DNA from: Geomicrobium halophilum
Lineage (GTDB): Bacteria > Bacillota > Bacilli > Bacillales > Marinococcaceae
Direction: 5' to 3'
NCBI RefSeq assembly: GCF_014207655.1
Contig: NZ_JACHHJ010000004.1
Span: forward strand, 248,001-312,000
Length of the DNA: 64,000 nt
Part shown: piece after piece, positions 35,907 through 45,750 of the stretch
Layout: each line of letters begins with the position of its first letter
How positions within the stretch are numbered: the first letter of the stretch is position 1
Program-made: the position numbers and the translations under genes
Notes under the pieces: generated by a model
Database searches by the model: none
Seen by the model: the letters and a program-made list of their open reading frames with translations, nothing else
Told to the model about the DNA's origin: nothing

Positions 35907-36851
35907 TTAAGTAACTGTTTGATTAAAAAATTTCATAATCCCCAAATGCTCCGCCCCTTTTTTGGATGTGATCGCATTAGGGGTGTAGCGTTTGATCATT
36001 TCTGCCCCTATTTTGGCAAGATGCACACGTTCTTTCGCAAGTGCCAAATTTTGTGCTTCCAGATGTTTGCCTGACGGATAGACATCCGGATGATTTCTTA
36101 AACCAAATTTAATGTACACCGGCGCTAAAATCCGAATCCGTTCCGGAATTTCATAGTATCTGAGAAAACCACCAAAATTATCAGACACCTCGACATACAA
36201 ATCAATCGGGATATCAATGGCTGCCCGAATTGCGGCTAGTTTTGGCAAGGTAAGTGCTGTAGGAACATTGTACGTGTCTGCTCCGATATCTTGTATTAAA
36301 CGAATGGAAACCGGATTAGCAGCCATCATTTGCACCGATACTTTGATAACAAAGTCCTGCGGAAGCAAGCCATCTTCCTTCATTTTCTTAGTCATGATCA
36401 GCAGCCCTTCATCTGCGACCAATGCGCCACAAACCTAATTCAGCACCGTGACGAAGTTCTTCCATGGCATACAAGAGTTGATCTGCACCTTCATGTCGCA
36501 AAGCAATTACTTGACCAGCAGACTTTAATGGTTGTGCCCTCACATCCCAAGTGCCACGGGGTCAACAAACATGCTTAACTCCATTTGGTTCTATGCGGCG
36601 AGTTGGTTCATTTCTTTAATTTCTTCATCACTCAGTAACATAATGCCACTACCTTGAGAGATTCTGTGTATCAGTACATCATGACGCTCAATCTCATCAA
36701 GGGTCGTTTTTAACGCAGCGATGCCCTCTACACTCGGAAGTTCCACCCGATATTGTGCGCCATCTGGAAAACGCTTTTCGGAAGAGGGTAATTCATAGAT
36801 ATCTGAACCCGGATACCCATGTTGCCTCAAAAGATTTTTTGTGATTTCCAC
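35907..36851 (-). pseudogene. Decayed U32-peptidase-like protein gene
   Basis: Reading through the breaks gives a protein of about 315 residues of the U32-like family: DIYELPSSEKRFPDGAQYRV, HRISQGSGIMLLSDEE, then QPLKSAGQVIALRHEGADQL, and FVIKVSVQMMAANPVS with YIKFGLRNHPDVYPSGKHLE. There is a TAG nonsense codon at 36591 and frameshifts near 36555 and 36425. The likely start was GTG at 36851, seven bases after GAGGAG. It directly follows the decayed dehydratase gene, so the pair probably formed one sugar-acid operon. Members of this branch are annotated as peptidases, but the context here suggests a metabolic role; that is inference. Confidence 0.75.
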
Positions 36852-36879
36852 ATTTGATCTCCTCATTTCATGGATGTTT

Positions 36880-37878
36880 ATGTTGGCGGCAATGAGCTTG
36901 GAAACACCGTATTCTTCCCTGTTTAACATTCCGGAAAATTGATCAACAGCTTGATTAATTGCCTCTTGGGAAGGTGCATCGGTCAATAACTCCAAAGCTG
37001 AATGAACCAGACCAAAACCAGCAACTATGTGCCGTGAGCTATTACCAGTACCATTAAAAGCACAAACACCACCTTGTTCATCACATGTGTTTACTGCCAA
37101 TTGTTTTTCAAAATATTTGTGTTCCGTTTTATTGATCACCTGATGTGCCACTGCTCTTTCAAAAACACCCTGGAATGAGAGGTATTCGAAGAGCATTGAA
37201 GAATGTAAGACATGGCATCATGCAAGTCATCAGCGATATCAGGAAGACCCAGACCCTTGGCTCTTTCTGCAATTTCCTCTAATTCATTCCAAAGTGGATC
37301 AAGAATTGTTCCGCCCTGAAGAACATGAGCCGGGGGAAAAGTCGCGATAATAAACGGTGCTTCTCCCCGCTCTTGTCGCAAACGATCCAATTGGGCCAAT
37401 CCACTAACGACACCGAGCGGCTGTTTATCACATCCTTGAATAACGAACGCACCATGATAGTTATGTGCCTCAAGTTGATTTCCTATCATCTGTGCCACTG
37501 CATTTCGACTTTGCAGTGAATAACTCATCCCCTGATTACTTTGGGCAGTGCCATCACACATCACAGGTGTAGAGAAATAAAACGGAACCCCTCCATTTTG
37601 CCATATTCGGATAGCAGCTCTAGATGATGTTTGAAAATCCATAATATGTGCGGGGTGATCCGAAGAACCGCCAATAATTGCAATTCGGGGAGCATTTTAT
37701 CAAGGCGATCATAGATCTCTTCCAATGTCCAATCTGGAACATCACCTTCATAGTATTGTCCGAGCGTTTGCTTAGAACGATCTAACAATCCTGCGACTGT
37801 AATTGGCTCATTTGCTTTGCCTTGCACGTTATCTCTATATGGATTATAAGCGTTTTCAATTAGAGGGAACTTGGTCAA
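36880..37878 (-). pseudogene. Decayed and truncated IlvD/Edd family sugar-acid dehydratase gene
   Basis: Three successive frames encode the N-terminal half of an IlvD/Edd dehydratase: LIENAYNPYRDNVQGKANEP, then IAIIGGSSDHPAHIMDFQTS with VMCDGTAQSNQGMSYSLQSR and FVIQGCDKQPLGVVSGLAQL, then CDEQGGVCAFNGTGNSSRH. Breaks lie at a CCCC run near 37690 and at about 37165. The family is about 570 residues long; only about 320 remain before the U32-like gene begins, so the C-terminal half is lost. Original substrates would be sugar acids such as arabinonate or xylonate. The start is TTG after AAGGAG. Catalysis is impossible in this state. Confidence 0.8.
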
Positions 37879-37912
37879 ACTCCATCACTCCTTTTAGTGT
37901 AATAGCCTCTCG

Positions 37913-37993
37913 GCATTCGCCGAGGCCCGAGGCGAATGCGGCAAGGGATTCATTGTCGCATCCTTTTGGTTATCCTCCTACCACCGGTAGGAG
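37913..37993. repeat. Two hairpins upstream of the decayed dehydratase gene
   Basis: GCATTCGCC/GGCGAATGC (37913-37939, 9-base loop) and CTCCTACC/GGTAGGAG (37975-37993, 3-base loop) lie 35-115 bp upstream of the dehydratase start. The second is followed on the plus strand by ATTGGTTTTT, so it could be a terminator or an insertion-element end. The 37880-38326 interval is otherwise without an intact gene. Confidence 0.4.
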
Positions 37994-38151
37994 ATTGGTT
38001 TTTAATTTAATTCGTATGAACCGTAAAAATTTCTTTGTTGAAATCCCCTTCATAATCGCCAATAAAGGGGAACTTTTCCCTTACTACGATTTTGGGGATT
38101 TTTCATTTGAAACCAACGGTTCTTCCTCATGACACGTAACAAACCTTTGTC

Positions 38152-38283
38152 ATGCAACAACTCAAAGAGCACTACTGTCAATCCATTCTCTACCTACATC
38201 AGGGTTGGCCACTCATCCTCAAATGTTGGCAGACCGACCTCTCCGGTATTACCGCCCAGCTGCAAGATCTATACGCGGCATGA
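38152..38283 (+). other. Short plus-strand coding remnant, family not recognised
   Basis: A 43-codon frame (MQQLKEHYCQSILYLHQGWP, then LKCWQTDLSGITAQLQDL) has protein-like composition and is preceded in another frame by NRKNFFVEIPFIIANKGELF. No Shine-Dalgarno sequence precedes it. It looks like the 3' end of a decayed gene, perhaps a transposase, but I could not assign it. Confidence 0.3.
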
Positions 38284-38289
38284 TAATAT

Positions 38290-38335
38290 AACCGCATAAA
38301 CATATAGCTGGAAGCTATTAACAATCTATGCGGTT
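38290..38335. terminator. Long hairpin at the 3' end of the araNPQ operon
   Basis: AACCGCATA and TATGCGGTT pair across a loop that itself contains TAGCT/AGCTA. The right arm overlaps the stop codon of the DUF624 gene. On the plus strand it is followed by TGTTTT, on the minus strand by TTATATTATC, so it may act in both directions, weakly for the ara operon. Confidence 0.45.
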
Positions 38336-38946
38336 TGTTTTCGATTATCAATTTTGTCTGTAGTTAACAGCATTATCCTCATAATTGTAAAACTGAGAAG
38401 ACTGCCTGAGAAAAATAAAATAACAGCAGGTACTAAAAGAGAAAAGTAGATAACCCCTCCTATTAAAACAAAAAAGGCAAGAGTTATTGGTATTCTAGCG
38501 AAACCAATAACAACTGCATTTTTAAAAAGGTTAAACAAAGGCGTGTCGTAATGCACATATAATGGAAAGATATTCATTGCAACAACCGCAAACAAAATTA
38601 CAAGGAAATAGTAAGCAAAAACGACTATAGGAGAAAAATCAATTATTCCATTCATTAGAAGCTCAAAATTAATATAAAGAATGACAGCACTAATTAATAG
38701 AACCCAGCCAATAATATTTACTTTCCAGAAATCTTGTTTGAATGCATTCATGAATGTTTTAAATACAGGGATTTCTGTTCCTTCAATTATCCATTTCCGA
38801 CACACAGTAAGCATAGAGGTTAGTGCCGGAAACGATCCAACAACAAACAGACCAGCAATGCTTGCTCCGATCCAAAGTATGTTTAAAAATGCAAGCCTTG
38901 TTAACCATTGGAATAATTCATCTATCTTGTTGACCTGTTGTTGCAT
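38326..38946 (-). CDS. DUF624 (YesL-like) membrane protein
   Basis: A 206-residue membrane protein with about five helices and the N-terminal DUF624 pattern (LTRLAFLNILWIGASIAGLF, then GSFPALTSMLTVCRKWI). YesL-like proteins accompany carbohydrate ABC transporters in Bacillus, without a firmly known function. It lies 37 bp downstream of araQ on the same strand and ends the importer operon. Confidence 0.83.
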   Translation of the reverse strand: MQQQVNKIDELFQWLTRLAFLNILWIGASIAGLFVVGSFPALTSMLTVCRKWIIEGTEIPVFKTFMNAFKQDFWKVNIIGWVLLISAVILYINFELLMNGIIDFSPIVVFAYYFLVILFAVVAMNIFPLYVHYDTPLFNLFKNAVVIGFARIPITLAFFVLIGGVIYFSLLVPAVILFFSGSLLSFTIMRIMLLTTDKIDNRKQTA

Positions 38947-38982
38947 GATTATCCCCCATTCTTTATATGGACAAGTTATTAA

Positions 38983-39825
38983 CTATCCTTTTACACCACC
39001 CACGGTTAGACCAGAAATAAAGAAACGTTGGAAGAACAGGAACAAAATGACAATGGGCACAACTGTTAATAACGATCCTGCAAAAAGCAGTTCATAGTTG
39101 TTTCCATATGGTGTTAGAAGTGTAGCCAAACCAACCGGAAGTGTGAACATATCACTTGATCTCAAGACAACTAGAGGCCAGAGGAAGTTATTCCAGCTCA
39201 TTAAACCTTGTAGAATAGCCATTGCTGCAAAAGACGGCACCATTAATGGCGCCATAATCCGGAAAAAAATACCGAATTCTGAGCAACCATCCATACGAGC
39301 TGACTCCATTAAATCCTTAGGCAGACCCAGCGCATATTGGCGAAAGAAAAACACTGCTATCGGGGCTACAATCATTGGTAGTATAACAGCCATATACGTA
39401 TTCATTAGATTTAAGTCATTCATAAGCTGGTAGAGTGGTAACATCAAAATCTCAAATGGAATCATTAGAGTAAACAAAACAAGCACAAAGATAAGTTTGC
39501 CGCCTTTAAAATTATACATAGACAGCGCATAACCAACCATTGATGAAAAAAACAACGATAGAACAATCAAGATAGCACTTATTGCTAAACTGTTACCATA
39601 CCAGCTCCAGTACTGTGAGGCTTCCTCAGAGAAGATTGCAACATAGCTATCTAAATTTAGTTCTGCAGGGTTTATAAGAAAAGTTAACCCGTCTCTCATC
39701 AATACAGAAGCAGGTTGAAAAGATGCAACCAAAAGAGACACAATTGGGAATAAGGCAATTATCGTAATCACTACGAATCCAGCTGTTATTATTGCACTCC
39801 ACATTTTTCGTTTTCTTAAAATCAT
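38983..39825 (-). CDS. araQ: Arabinose-oligosaccharide ABC transporter permease AraQ
   Basis: A 280-residue carbohydrate permease of the MalG/AraQ type with six helices. The EAA loop is MESARMDGCSEFGIFFRIMA followed by PLMVPSFA, and the C-terminus ends FFQRFFISGLTVGGVKG, typical of MalG-like proteins. The ATG at 39825 follows GAGGTG by nine bases; the upstream GTG overlaps it. Together with AraN and AraP it forms the importer for arabinose oligosaccharides; an ATPase is not encoded here. Confidence 0.88.
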   Translation of the reverse strand: MILRKRKMWSAIITAGFVVITIIALFPIVSLLVASFQPASVLMRDGLTFLINPAELNLDSYVAIFSEEASQYWSWYGNSLAISAILIVLSLFFSSMVGYALSMYNFKGGKLIFVLVLFTLMIPFEILMLPLYQLMNDLNLMNTYMAVILPMIVAPIAVFFFRQYALGLPKDLMESARMDGCSEFGIFFRIMAPLMVPSFAAMAILQGLMSWNNFLWPLVVLRSSDMFTLPVGLATLLTPYGNNYELLFAGSLLTVVPIVILFLFFQRFFISGLTVGGVKG

Positions 39826-39842
39826 AACATTGCACACCTCTT

Positions 39843-40781
39843 CTAATCGTCCTTAAATGCCCCTACGAATTTCAGTTGTAGAATAGTGATAATAAAAATA
39901 ATCAACAGCAACACTACCCCAATAGCAGCACCAAATCCTAAGTCGTTTTGTGAGATCCCTTCTTGATAGATGTAGCCCACTATTGTTAATCCAATATTTC
40001 CCGGAGAAGAGGTTTCCCAAAAAACAAAGCTTTCTTCAAACATTCGAAATCCATTTATGATACTAATGGTAGACACGAAAATAATAACCGGTTTCAAGGA
40101 AGGCAGTGTTACGTAAAAAAATTTTTGAATCGCTGTCGCCCCATCTATATCAGCCGCTTCATACAGCTCTTCGGACACATTCTGGAGCGCTGCCAGAAAA
40201 TAGAGAACGTTAACGCCCATCCATCTCCAAGATGCTAGAGTTACCATCAAAAACATAGCTGTAACAGAACCATAGCGCCACTCCAAAGGTTCAAATCCAA
40301 AAAACTCAAGTGTTGCGTTTGCTACCGCAGCATCTGACTCTGCAAAAATCATTCTGAATATAACACCCGCAACAATAACTGATGTCAAAGCCGGGAGAAA
40401 TAGAGATGCCCGGAAAAGGTTTCGAAATTTTAGTAATCTGCTATTTAAGAATGTAGCTAAAATAAGGGGAATAACTACTAAAATAATAACCGTTAAAATA
40501 ACATAAATGGTTGTATTTTGTAGTGCTGTATAAAAATTAGGAGTCAGTAACCTTTCATAGTTTGATAACCCTACAAATGTCACCTGCCCAGGTAATATAG
40601 ATTGAAAGCTCATAATGAATGCCTGAATCATCGGGTAAAGAAACAGAACCAAAAAGGAAATAATAAACGGAGACACAAATACATAAGGAGCAATCCGTTT
40701 AGAAGTCTTTATCTTAGACCAAAGGGATGGTTTAGTATACAGACGATCTTGTTTTGTTTTAATTTCAGTAGTTTTTTCCAA
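39843..40781 (-). CDS. araP: Arabinose-oligosaccharide ABC transporter permease AraP
   Basis: A 312-residue carbohydrate permease of the MalF/AraP type. The first helix is IAPYVFVSPFIISFLVLFLY, and the EAA loop is ELYEAADIDGATAIQKFFYV followed by TLPSLKP. The start is TTG, eight bases after GGGGAGG; an ATG in another frame overlaps it. It pairs with AraQ to form the membrane channel of the importer fed by AraN. Confidence 0.88.
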   Translation of the reverse strand: MEKTTEIKTKQDRLYTKPSLWSKIKTSKRIAPYVFVSPFIISFLVLFLYPMIQAFIMSFQSILPGQVTFVGLSNYERLLTPNFYTALQNTTIYVILTVIILVVIPLILATFLNSRLLKFRNLFRASLFLPALTSVIVAGVIFRMIFAESDAAVANATLEFFGFEPLEWRYGSVTAMFLMVTLASWRWMGVNVLYFLAALQNVSEELYEAADIDGATAIQKFFYVTLPSLKPVIIFVSTISIINGFRMFEESFVFWETSSPGNIGLTIVGYIYQEGISQNDLGFGAAIGVVLLLIIFIITILQLKFVGAFKDD

Positions 40782-40859
40782 AGTGTCATCCTCCCCTCAC
40801 TCAACGAATAATTAAGAAGAGAGAGAAAGTAAGATCCCCCTCTCTTTTTATTAAATTTG

Positions 40860-42185
40860 TTAGTCTGTCGCACCGCTTCTAACTGCCTCAGCAGCATCAT
40901 TTAATGCCCGTTCTGGGTCCCCTTCATTTCGAATAGCCTCGTTAAATACGTTCGTATTTAATTCATTGGCTACGCTTGCTGTATCAGGAGTAACATTAAG
41001 AGCTTCTACTTCATCGGTTAATTCTGCCAACAAGTCGAAGATATCATCACCGAAGAACTGATAGAACTGGTTATCTTCTAAAACCTCTTCACTATCCCAC
41101 ACAGAGTATCGCGGCGGGTCAAACCCAAGATCTGTCCAAAGCGCTATATTAGCTTCTTCACTAATCTTGGCTTCAGACATGAGGCCTTTAGCAAGTTCTG
41201 GATTTTCTGTCTGATTTGTGACAACCGTACCTGTGCCTCCCATACCAGCAGTTCTATTTCCTCCTTCTTCCCAGGTTGGCATAGGCCGAATTTCAATTTT
41301 TCCTTCAAGGTCTTCCATATAATCTGTAAATCGTCCCATGTACCACATTGGCATGAGCACAGAAGCAGCTCCGCCGTCATTCATATAACCGTAGAACTCC
41401 TCTGCGTGATGCTCACCACCAGGTGCTGGTTCAGCAATTTCATGCTCATAAACCATATCCTGAAGGAATTGAAGTGTACTTATATTTATACCATTATCTA
41501 ATGTAAGATCTCCATTTTCATCAAAGAAATCAGATCCTTGTTGACTTACCATAGCCCAGTAACCGAAATCATCTTCTGTTTCCACAGTTGCCATCATGGA
41601 ATCCGTATTGTTAACTACTTGCTGACCAGCTTCAACGTAATCATCCCACGTTTCAATTGAATCAATGTCTACGCCTGCCTCATCCATAATTTCAGTATTG
41701 TAATACATAACGGTTGCACCGATATGGTAAGGGGTGCCATAATACTCTCCATCTTGAGCATAAATTTCAAACCTTTCTTCAACAGCATCATCAAATATAG
41801 GTTCAACGTACTCATTCATCGATTCGAATTGCGGTTCCCCTTCAAGGAAAGTGCCAAATTCACTGATTTCAATATCAGCAATATCTGGAGCTCCTTCACC
41901 GGATTGAAGCGCAAGACGTAAGTTGTTATGCATCTGATCATAAGGGAACACTTCAGCAACTAAAGTCACTTGGTCATCAGGATTTTCTTCATTCCATCTA
42001 TCTACAGCCGATTCAAATAAATCAATATGAAGCTGCTGAAACGTCCAATAAGTTAACTCTGTTGCTTCACCGTCATCAGTACCAAATACTTCGGTATCCT
42101 CCGGGTCCTCTTCTTCTCCATCACCGCCACAAGCTGCTAGCACAAGTGCCGGAATTATCGCCAACCCTAAATATATCCTATTCAC
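40860..42185 (-). CDS. araN: Arabinose-oligosaccharide-binding lipoprotein AraN
   Basis: A 441-residue extracellular solute-binding protein (family 1). The signal peptide NRIYLGLAIIPALVLAACGG ends in lipobox LAAC, so the mature protein is lipid-anchored. The acidic linker DGEEEDPEDTEVF and typical segments LTYWTFQQLHIDLFESAVDR and GTPYHIGATVMYYNTEIMDE follow. The start is GTG at 42185, eight bases after AGGGAGGG; the ATG ten codons upstream would disrupt the signal peptide. By order with araP and araQ it is the AraN equivalent, binding arabinose oligomers. Confidence 0.86.
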   Translation of the reverse strand: MNRIYLGLAIIPALVLAACGGDGEEEDPEDTEVFGTDDGEATELTYWTFQQLHIDLFESAVDRWNEENPDDQVTLVAEVFPYDQMHNNLRLALQSGEGAPDIADIEISEFGTFLEGEPQFESMNEYVEPIFDDAVEERFEIYAQDGEYYGTPYHIGATVMYYNTEIMDEAGVDIDSIETWDDYVEAGQQVVNNTDSMMATVETEDDFGYWAMVSQQGSDFFDENGDLTLDNGINISTLQFLQDMVYEHEIAEPAPGGEHHAEEFYGYMNDGGAASVLMPMWYMGRFTDYMEDLEGKIEIRPMPTWEEGGNRTAGMGGTGTVVTNQTENPELAKGLMSEAKISEEANIALWTDLGFDPPRYSVWDSEEVLEDNQFYQFFGDDIFDLLAELTDEVEALNVTPDTASVANELNTNVFNEAIRNEGDPERALNDAAEAVRSGATD

Positions 42186-42536
42186 TTTTATTACCCTCCC
42201 TGAAACCGCCATCATAATATAAGGTGCTATTTTTGGAACAGAGCAAACATTTAAAGATATGGTTCTTTCACAAAGTACGGGGAGATTAATCAGTTTGCTT
42301 CATAAAATGCGTATTGCAGCGGTCTCGAATAAACGGCTTAAATGACTTCCCCCGCGAAATGTGATTGAACCAAAGATATAAAATCACATGCAGTTTAAAG
42401 AACACCTCTTTTCTGACCTTCTAAGGTTGCATAGGGTCAACAAAGAAAGTTCTAGAAATCTGAAAACATCGATGCTTCACTAAAATTATGCTTGAAAAAC
42501 TATTCCCACTTTCCAATTAACCTCTCAGCTAAAGTG
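42186..42536. other. Intergenic stretch before araN
   Basis: About 350 bases between the decayed arabinanase gene and araN. A loose promoter (TTGCTC and TATATT) may lie within 70 bp of the araN start. I see no AraR palindrome, hairpin or open frame with a Shine-Dalgarno sequence, so araN may depend partly on read-through from araB or on this weak promoter. Confidence 0.35.
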
Positions 42537-44030
42537 CTATAACTTCATATGCCTCTTCATTATCACATCATTCTCTTTCTGATTATCCAGCAAGTGTTTT
42601 AAGCCTCCCAAGTGTCGTAGGACTTTTTCTTCTGCTTTTTGGTCTTCGTAATGACTTATTGCAGTCAAGTGCAGGAGTAACGCATGTGGTGCTTCTTTGT
42701 TTGCAAATGCTCCAGACCTGGTATTGCTCAACTTGTTCTTTGATATCTTCAGCATTTACATCCGGTTCGTCTAAAATATGGCCATCCGTCCTTCCATTCC
42801 ATATGTCTTATTTGCATTCTAATGACACCATCAGCATCTCCATCGTAATAATGATGAATCATATAGTATTTTCCGAATTTCTCGTAAACATCTTGCCCAC
42901 CAGGACCTATTTGATTTGATTCGCTTCCAAGGATCACTGTTCCCCCACCTTCATCGAGTCGATTACCATCCTTGTAGACATAAGGTCCAGTGACAGATGT
43001 TGCACGCCCCATAGCGACCTTATAAGTACTGTCGATACCGCTGCAACACGTATCCCATGATGTGAGCAAGTAGTAAAATTCACCTTTTTTAAATATCGTT
43101 GGTGCCTCGATAGGATTGCTTTCAACATCCGGCCGAGAAGCTAAACTATGAATGTCTCCGATCGGTTCTGTCATGTCGTTAAGCTCTTGGAGTTTGATAC
43201 CATCCCAATGTGAACCAAAGGCAATCCACCACTTATTACCATCTTGAAAAACGTGGGGATCGATCGCATTAAAATGATCTCCAGATTCGGATGTCAAAAC
43301 AGGACCGAGGTCTTCCCAACTTTCCAGATCTCCTGGTGTTTCCGTGCGTGATAATTGCTGAATCATTAGTTCCAAAAGAAGAGGCTGCATCATACAAATA
43401 ATATGTGTCGTCATTTTTTACAACTTGCGGAGCCCAAAGATGCTCCACATTGTAATCGAGTGTCCACTCCGGAAGAGGGACCTCACCAAGAGATTCCCAT
43501 GGCCCTTCTAACGATCCATTCGATTTTCGAACATAAATACCACCAGGATCTTCTTCATCCAAAATTCCCGTTGAAAACACATAGTAAGTATCTCCATCTT
43601 GAATGATCGAAGAGTCATGCACCGGATCATCAATTTCTCCAGGAATAAACTCTCCAATGTCACCTGTCATATCCAGTTTTCCTTCTGGAAGGTTTGGCAC
43701 TTTAAGTGAAAGGGTAGTCTGCTCATTTTCATAGTAGAGCATATACTCTTCACCTTCGACTTGATCAGTCGTATCCAGACGAACAATGCTCTTTTTTTCC
43801 TTTGGATCAATGACATTAGCAGCTAAAACGTCTATCTGATTCCCCTACAAAAGAGAACTGTTCCGCTTCCACACTGTTCGGTATTTCTTCAAAGATGACA
43901 TCTAAGGTATTTATATTGACCGTATAATTTCAATTGGCTCGGATTCTAGATCTTCAATTCCATAAGCTTCTCCCCCAAAAGCAACAAGAAAAATCTATAT
44001 TGCTATCAACATGTGACACTGCGCTTTCAT
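42537..44030 (-). pseudogene. Decayed GH43 arabinanase with FIMAH-type tail
   Basis: Successive frames give a signal-peptide-like start (ATG at 44030 after GGGGGT), an N-terminal Ig-like region, a GH43 domain (DDPVHDSSIIQDGDTYYVFS, then HLWAPQVVKNDDTYYLYDAA, FNAIDPHVFQDGNKWWIAFG and SNPIEAPTIFKKGEFYYLLT) and a C-terminal FIMAH-like domain (HALLLHLTAISHYEDQ, then VLRHLGGLKHLLDNQKEN). The frame is broken by a TAG near 43995 and shifts near 43836, 43350 and 42755. The intact enzyme would have cut arabinan outside the cell. It lies 17 bp after araB in the ara operon. Confidence 0.82.
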
Positions 44031-44046
44031 GTTTTACCCCCGTTTA

Positions 44047-45732
44047 TTAACTTTTTAATATCACTTTTGACTTCCGATGATTCTTCAACCCCTTCAACCT
44101 CTTCATAACATCATTCTCCCCGCGTCCAAAGTAATCATGTAAGCGTTTGTATTCTTCATATAGTTTTTGATAGATTGCGTGATTTTCTTGGTTTGGCAGG
44201 TATGGTTCAGGGTGCAATCTTGCCATGTGATTGGCTGCTTCTTCTATATCACTGTATCCGCCTACTTCTTTTCCAGCTGCTACTGCGGCGAACATGGCTG
44301 AACCGACGGCTGGCAGCTGTTCGCTTTCTCCTACGTAGATGGGGCGGTTTGTGACGTCGCTGTAGATTTGCATGAGCATTTTATTTTTAAAAGGAAGTCC
44401 CCCACAAGCATATAGCCTTTGAATCGGCACACCACCTTCCTCAAAGCTATTAATAATTCGATATGTCCCAAAAGCAGTGGCTTCAATCAGTGCGCGATAG
44501 ATTTCTTCCGGTTTAGTGGAAATTGTGAGTCCTAGAATCAACCCTGTAAGGTCAGCGTCTACAAGAATTGAACGGTTCCCGTTCATCCAATCCAACGCTA
44601 ACAATCCACTCTCACCCGGCTTCAACTGAGAGGCTTTTTCTTCCATTAGTTGGTGAATGTTTTTGCCTTGCTCGCGTGCCTCTACTTGAACTTCTTCAGA
44701 AATGTAATTCTCTACAAACCAATTGAAGATATCCCCTACGCCTGGCTGTCCAGCTTCATATCCATAGAAACCGGGGATGACACCATCTTCAACTACACCA
44801 CACATTCCCTCAACAGCGCGCTCATTTTTTCCAAGCAATACGTGACATGTCGATGTTCCCATCACCATGACCATTTCTTCTTCTCGGGTTACACGCATCG
44901 CAGGTACACTCACATGTGCGTCTACGTTTCCAACAGCAACGGCTATTCCTGCAGGGAGGTTCATCTTTTCCGCCATTTCAGGTTGCAATTCTCCTGCTTT
45001 TTCACCTTGGGGATACACTTCACCCCGCAATTTAGTGTCATAGAGATCCACAAGTTTAGGGGAAAGGGCACGCAGTGTATCGGGCTGTATATATCCCTCT
45101 CTTTTGTGCCAAATCGCCTTGTAGCCTGCCGTACAGCTATTCTTTCTTACTACTCCGGTCATTTCCGATGTGACCCAATCCGTTGCCTCTAAAAATTGAT
45201 CGGTTCGGTCGTAGACTTCCGGCTTTTCCTCCAGAATTTGCATAATTTTGGCGATCATCCATTCAGAAGATTGCTTTCCTCCGTAACGTGACAAAACATG
45301 GCGTTCCTTCTTTTCTAAAATCCGGTTTAGCTCATTCGCCTGGGGCTGTGCAGCGTGGTGCTTCCAAAGTTTTATCCAGCTATGCGGTTCTTCTTTCAAG
45401 TCATCAAGCAAACATAAAGGTAGATTCTGTTCATCTACAGGCAACATCGTACAAGATGTAAAATCAATGGAAATACCTATTACATCTTGAGGATCCACAT
45501 TCGCCTTTTGGATAGCTTCAGGTACTGCAGTCGTCAATACTTCAATATAGTCGTGAGGATGTTGCAACGCCCAATCATCGGAAAGCGTTGTTCCATCTGG
45601 CAATTTTTCATCGATCACCCCGTGTGTGTATTCCGTCACGGCATTTTCTATTTCTTTTCCGTTTGCTAAATCAACCACTACCGCGCGCCCGGATTCGGTG
45701 CCAAAATCCACACCTATTGTATATTTGCTCAT
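44047..45732 (-). CDS. araB: L-ribulokinase
   Basis: A 561-residue FGGY-family kinase that phosphorylates L-ribulose with ATP. The N-terminal phosphate motif is [33 protein letters not shown] and [10 protein letters not shown] follow, and the C-terminal ATP-site motif is [20 protein letters not shown]. Length matches AraB. It is encoded 18 bp after araA, and the decayed arabinanase gene follows 16 bp later. Confidence 0.95.
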   Translation of the reverse strand: MSKYTIGVDFGTESGRAVVVDLANGKEIENAVTEYTHGVIDEKLPDGTTLSDDWALQHPHDYIEVLTTAVPEAIQKANVDPQDVIGISIDFTSCTMLPVDEQNLPLCLLDDLKEEPHSWIKLWKHHAAQPQANELNRILEKKERHVLSRYGGKQSSEWMIAKIMQILEEKPEVYDRTDQFLEATDWVTSEMTGVVRKNSCTAGYKAIWHKREGYIQPDTLRALSPKLVDLYDTKLRGEVYPQGEKAGELQPEMAEKMNLPAGIAVAVGNVDAHVSVPAMRVTREEEMVMVMGTSTCHVLLGKNERAVEGMCGVVEDGVIPGFYGYEAGQPGVGDIFNWFVENYISEEVQVEAREQGKNIHQLMEEKASQLKPGESGLLALDWMNGNRSILVDADLTGLILGLTISTKPEEIYRALIEATAFGTYRIINSFEEGGVPIQRLYACGGLPFKNKMLMQIYSDVTNRPIYVGESEQLPAVGSAMFAAVAAGKEVGGYSDIEEAANHMARLHPEPYLPNQENHAIYQKLYEEYKRLHDYFGRGENDVMKRLKGLKNHRKSKVILKS

Positions 45733-45750
45733 TACTAACCTGCTCCTTAC

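Noticed and set aside
35907-37878. A single fused dehydratase-U32 gene
   Set aside because: A GAGGAG site and a family-like N-terminus at 36851 indicate a separate start for the U32-like gene; the apparent continuity results from loss of the dehydratase 3' half.
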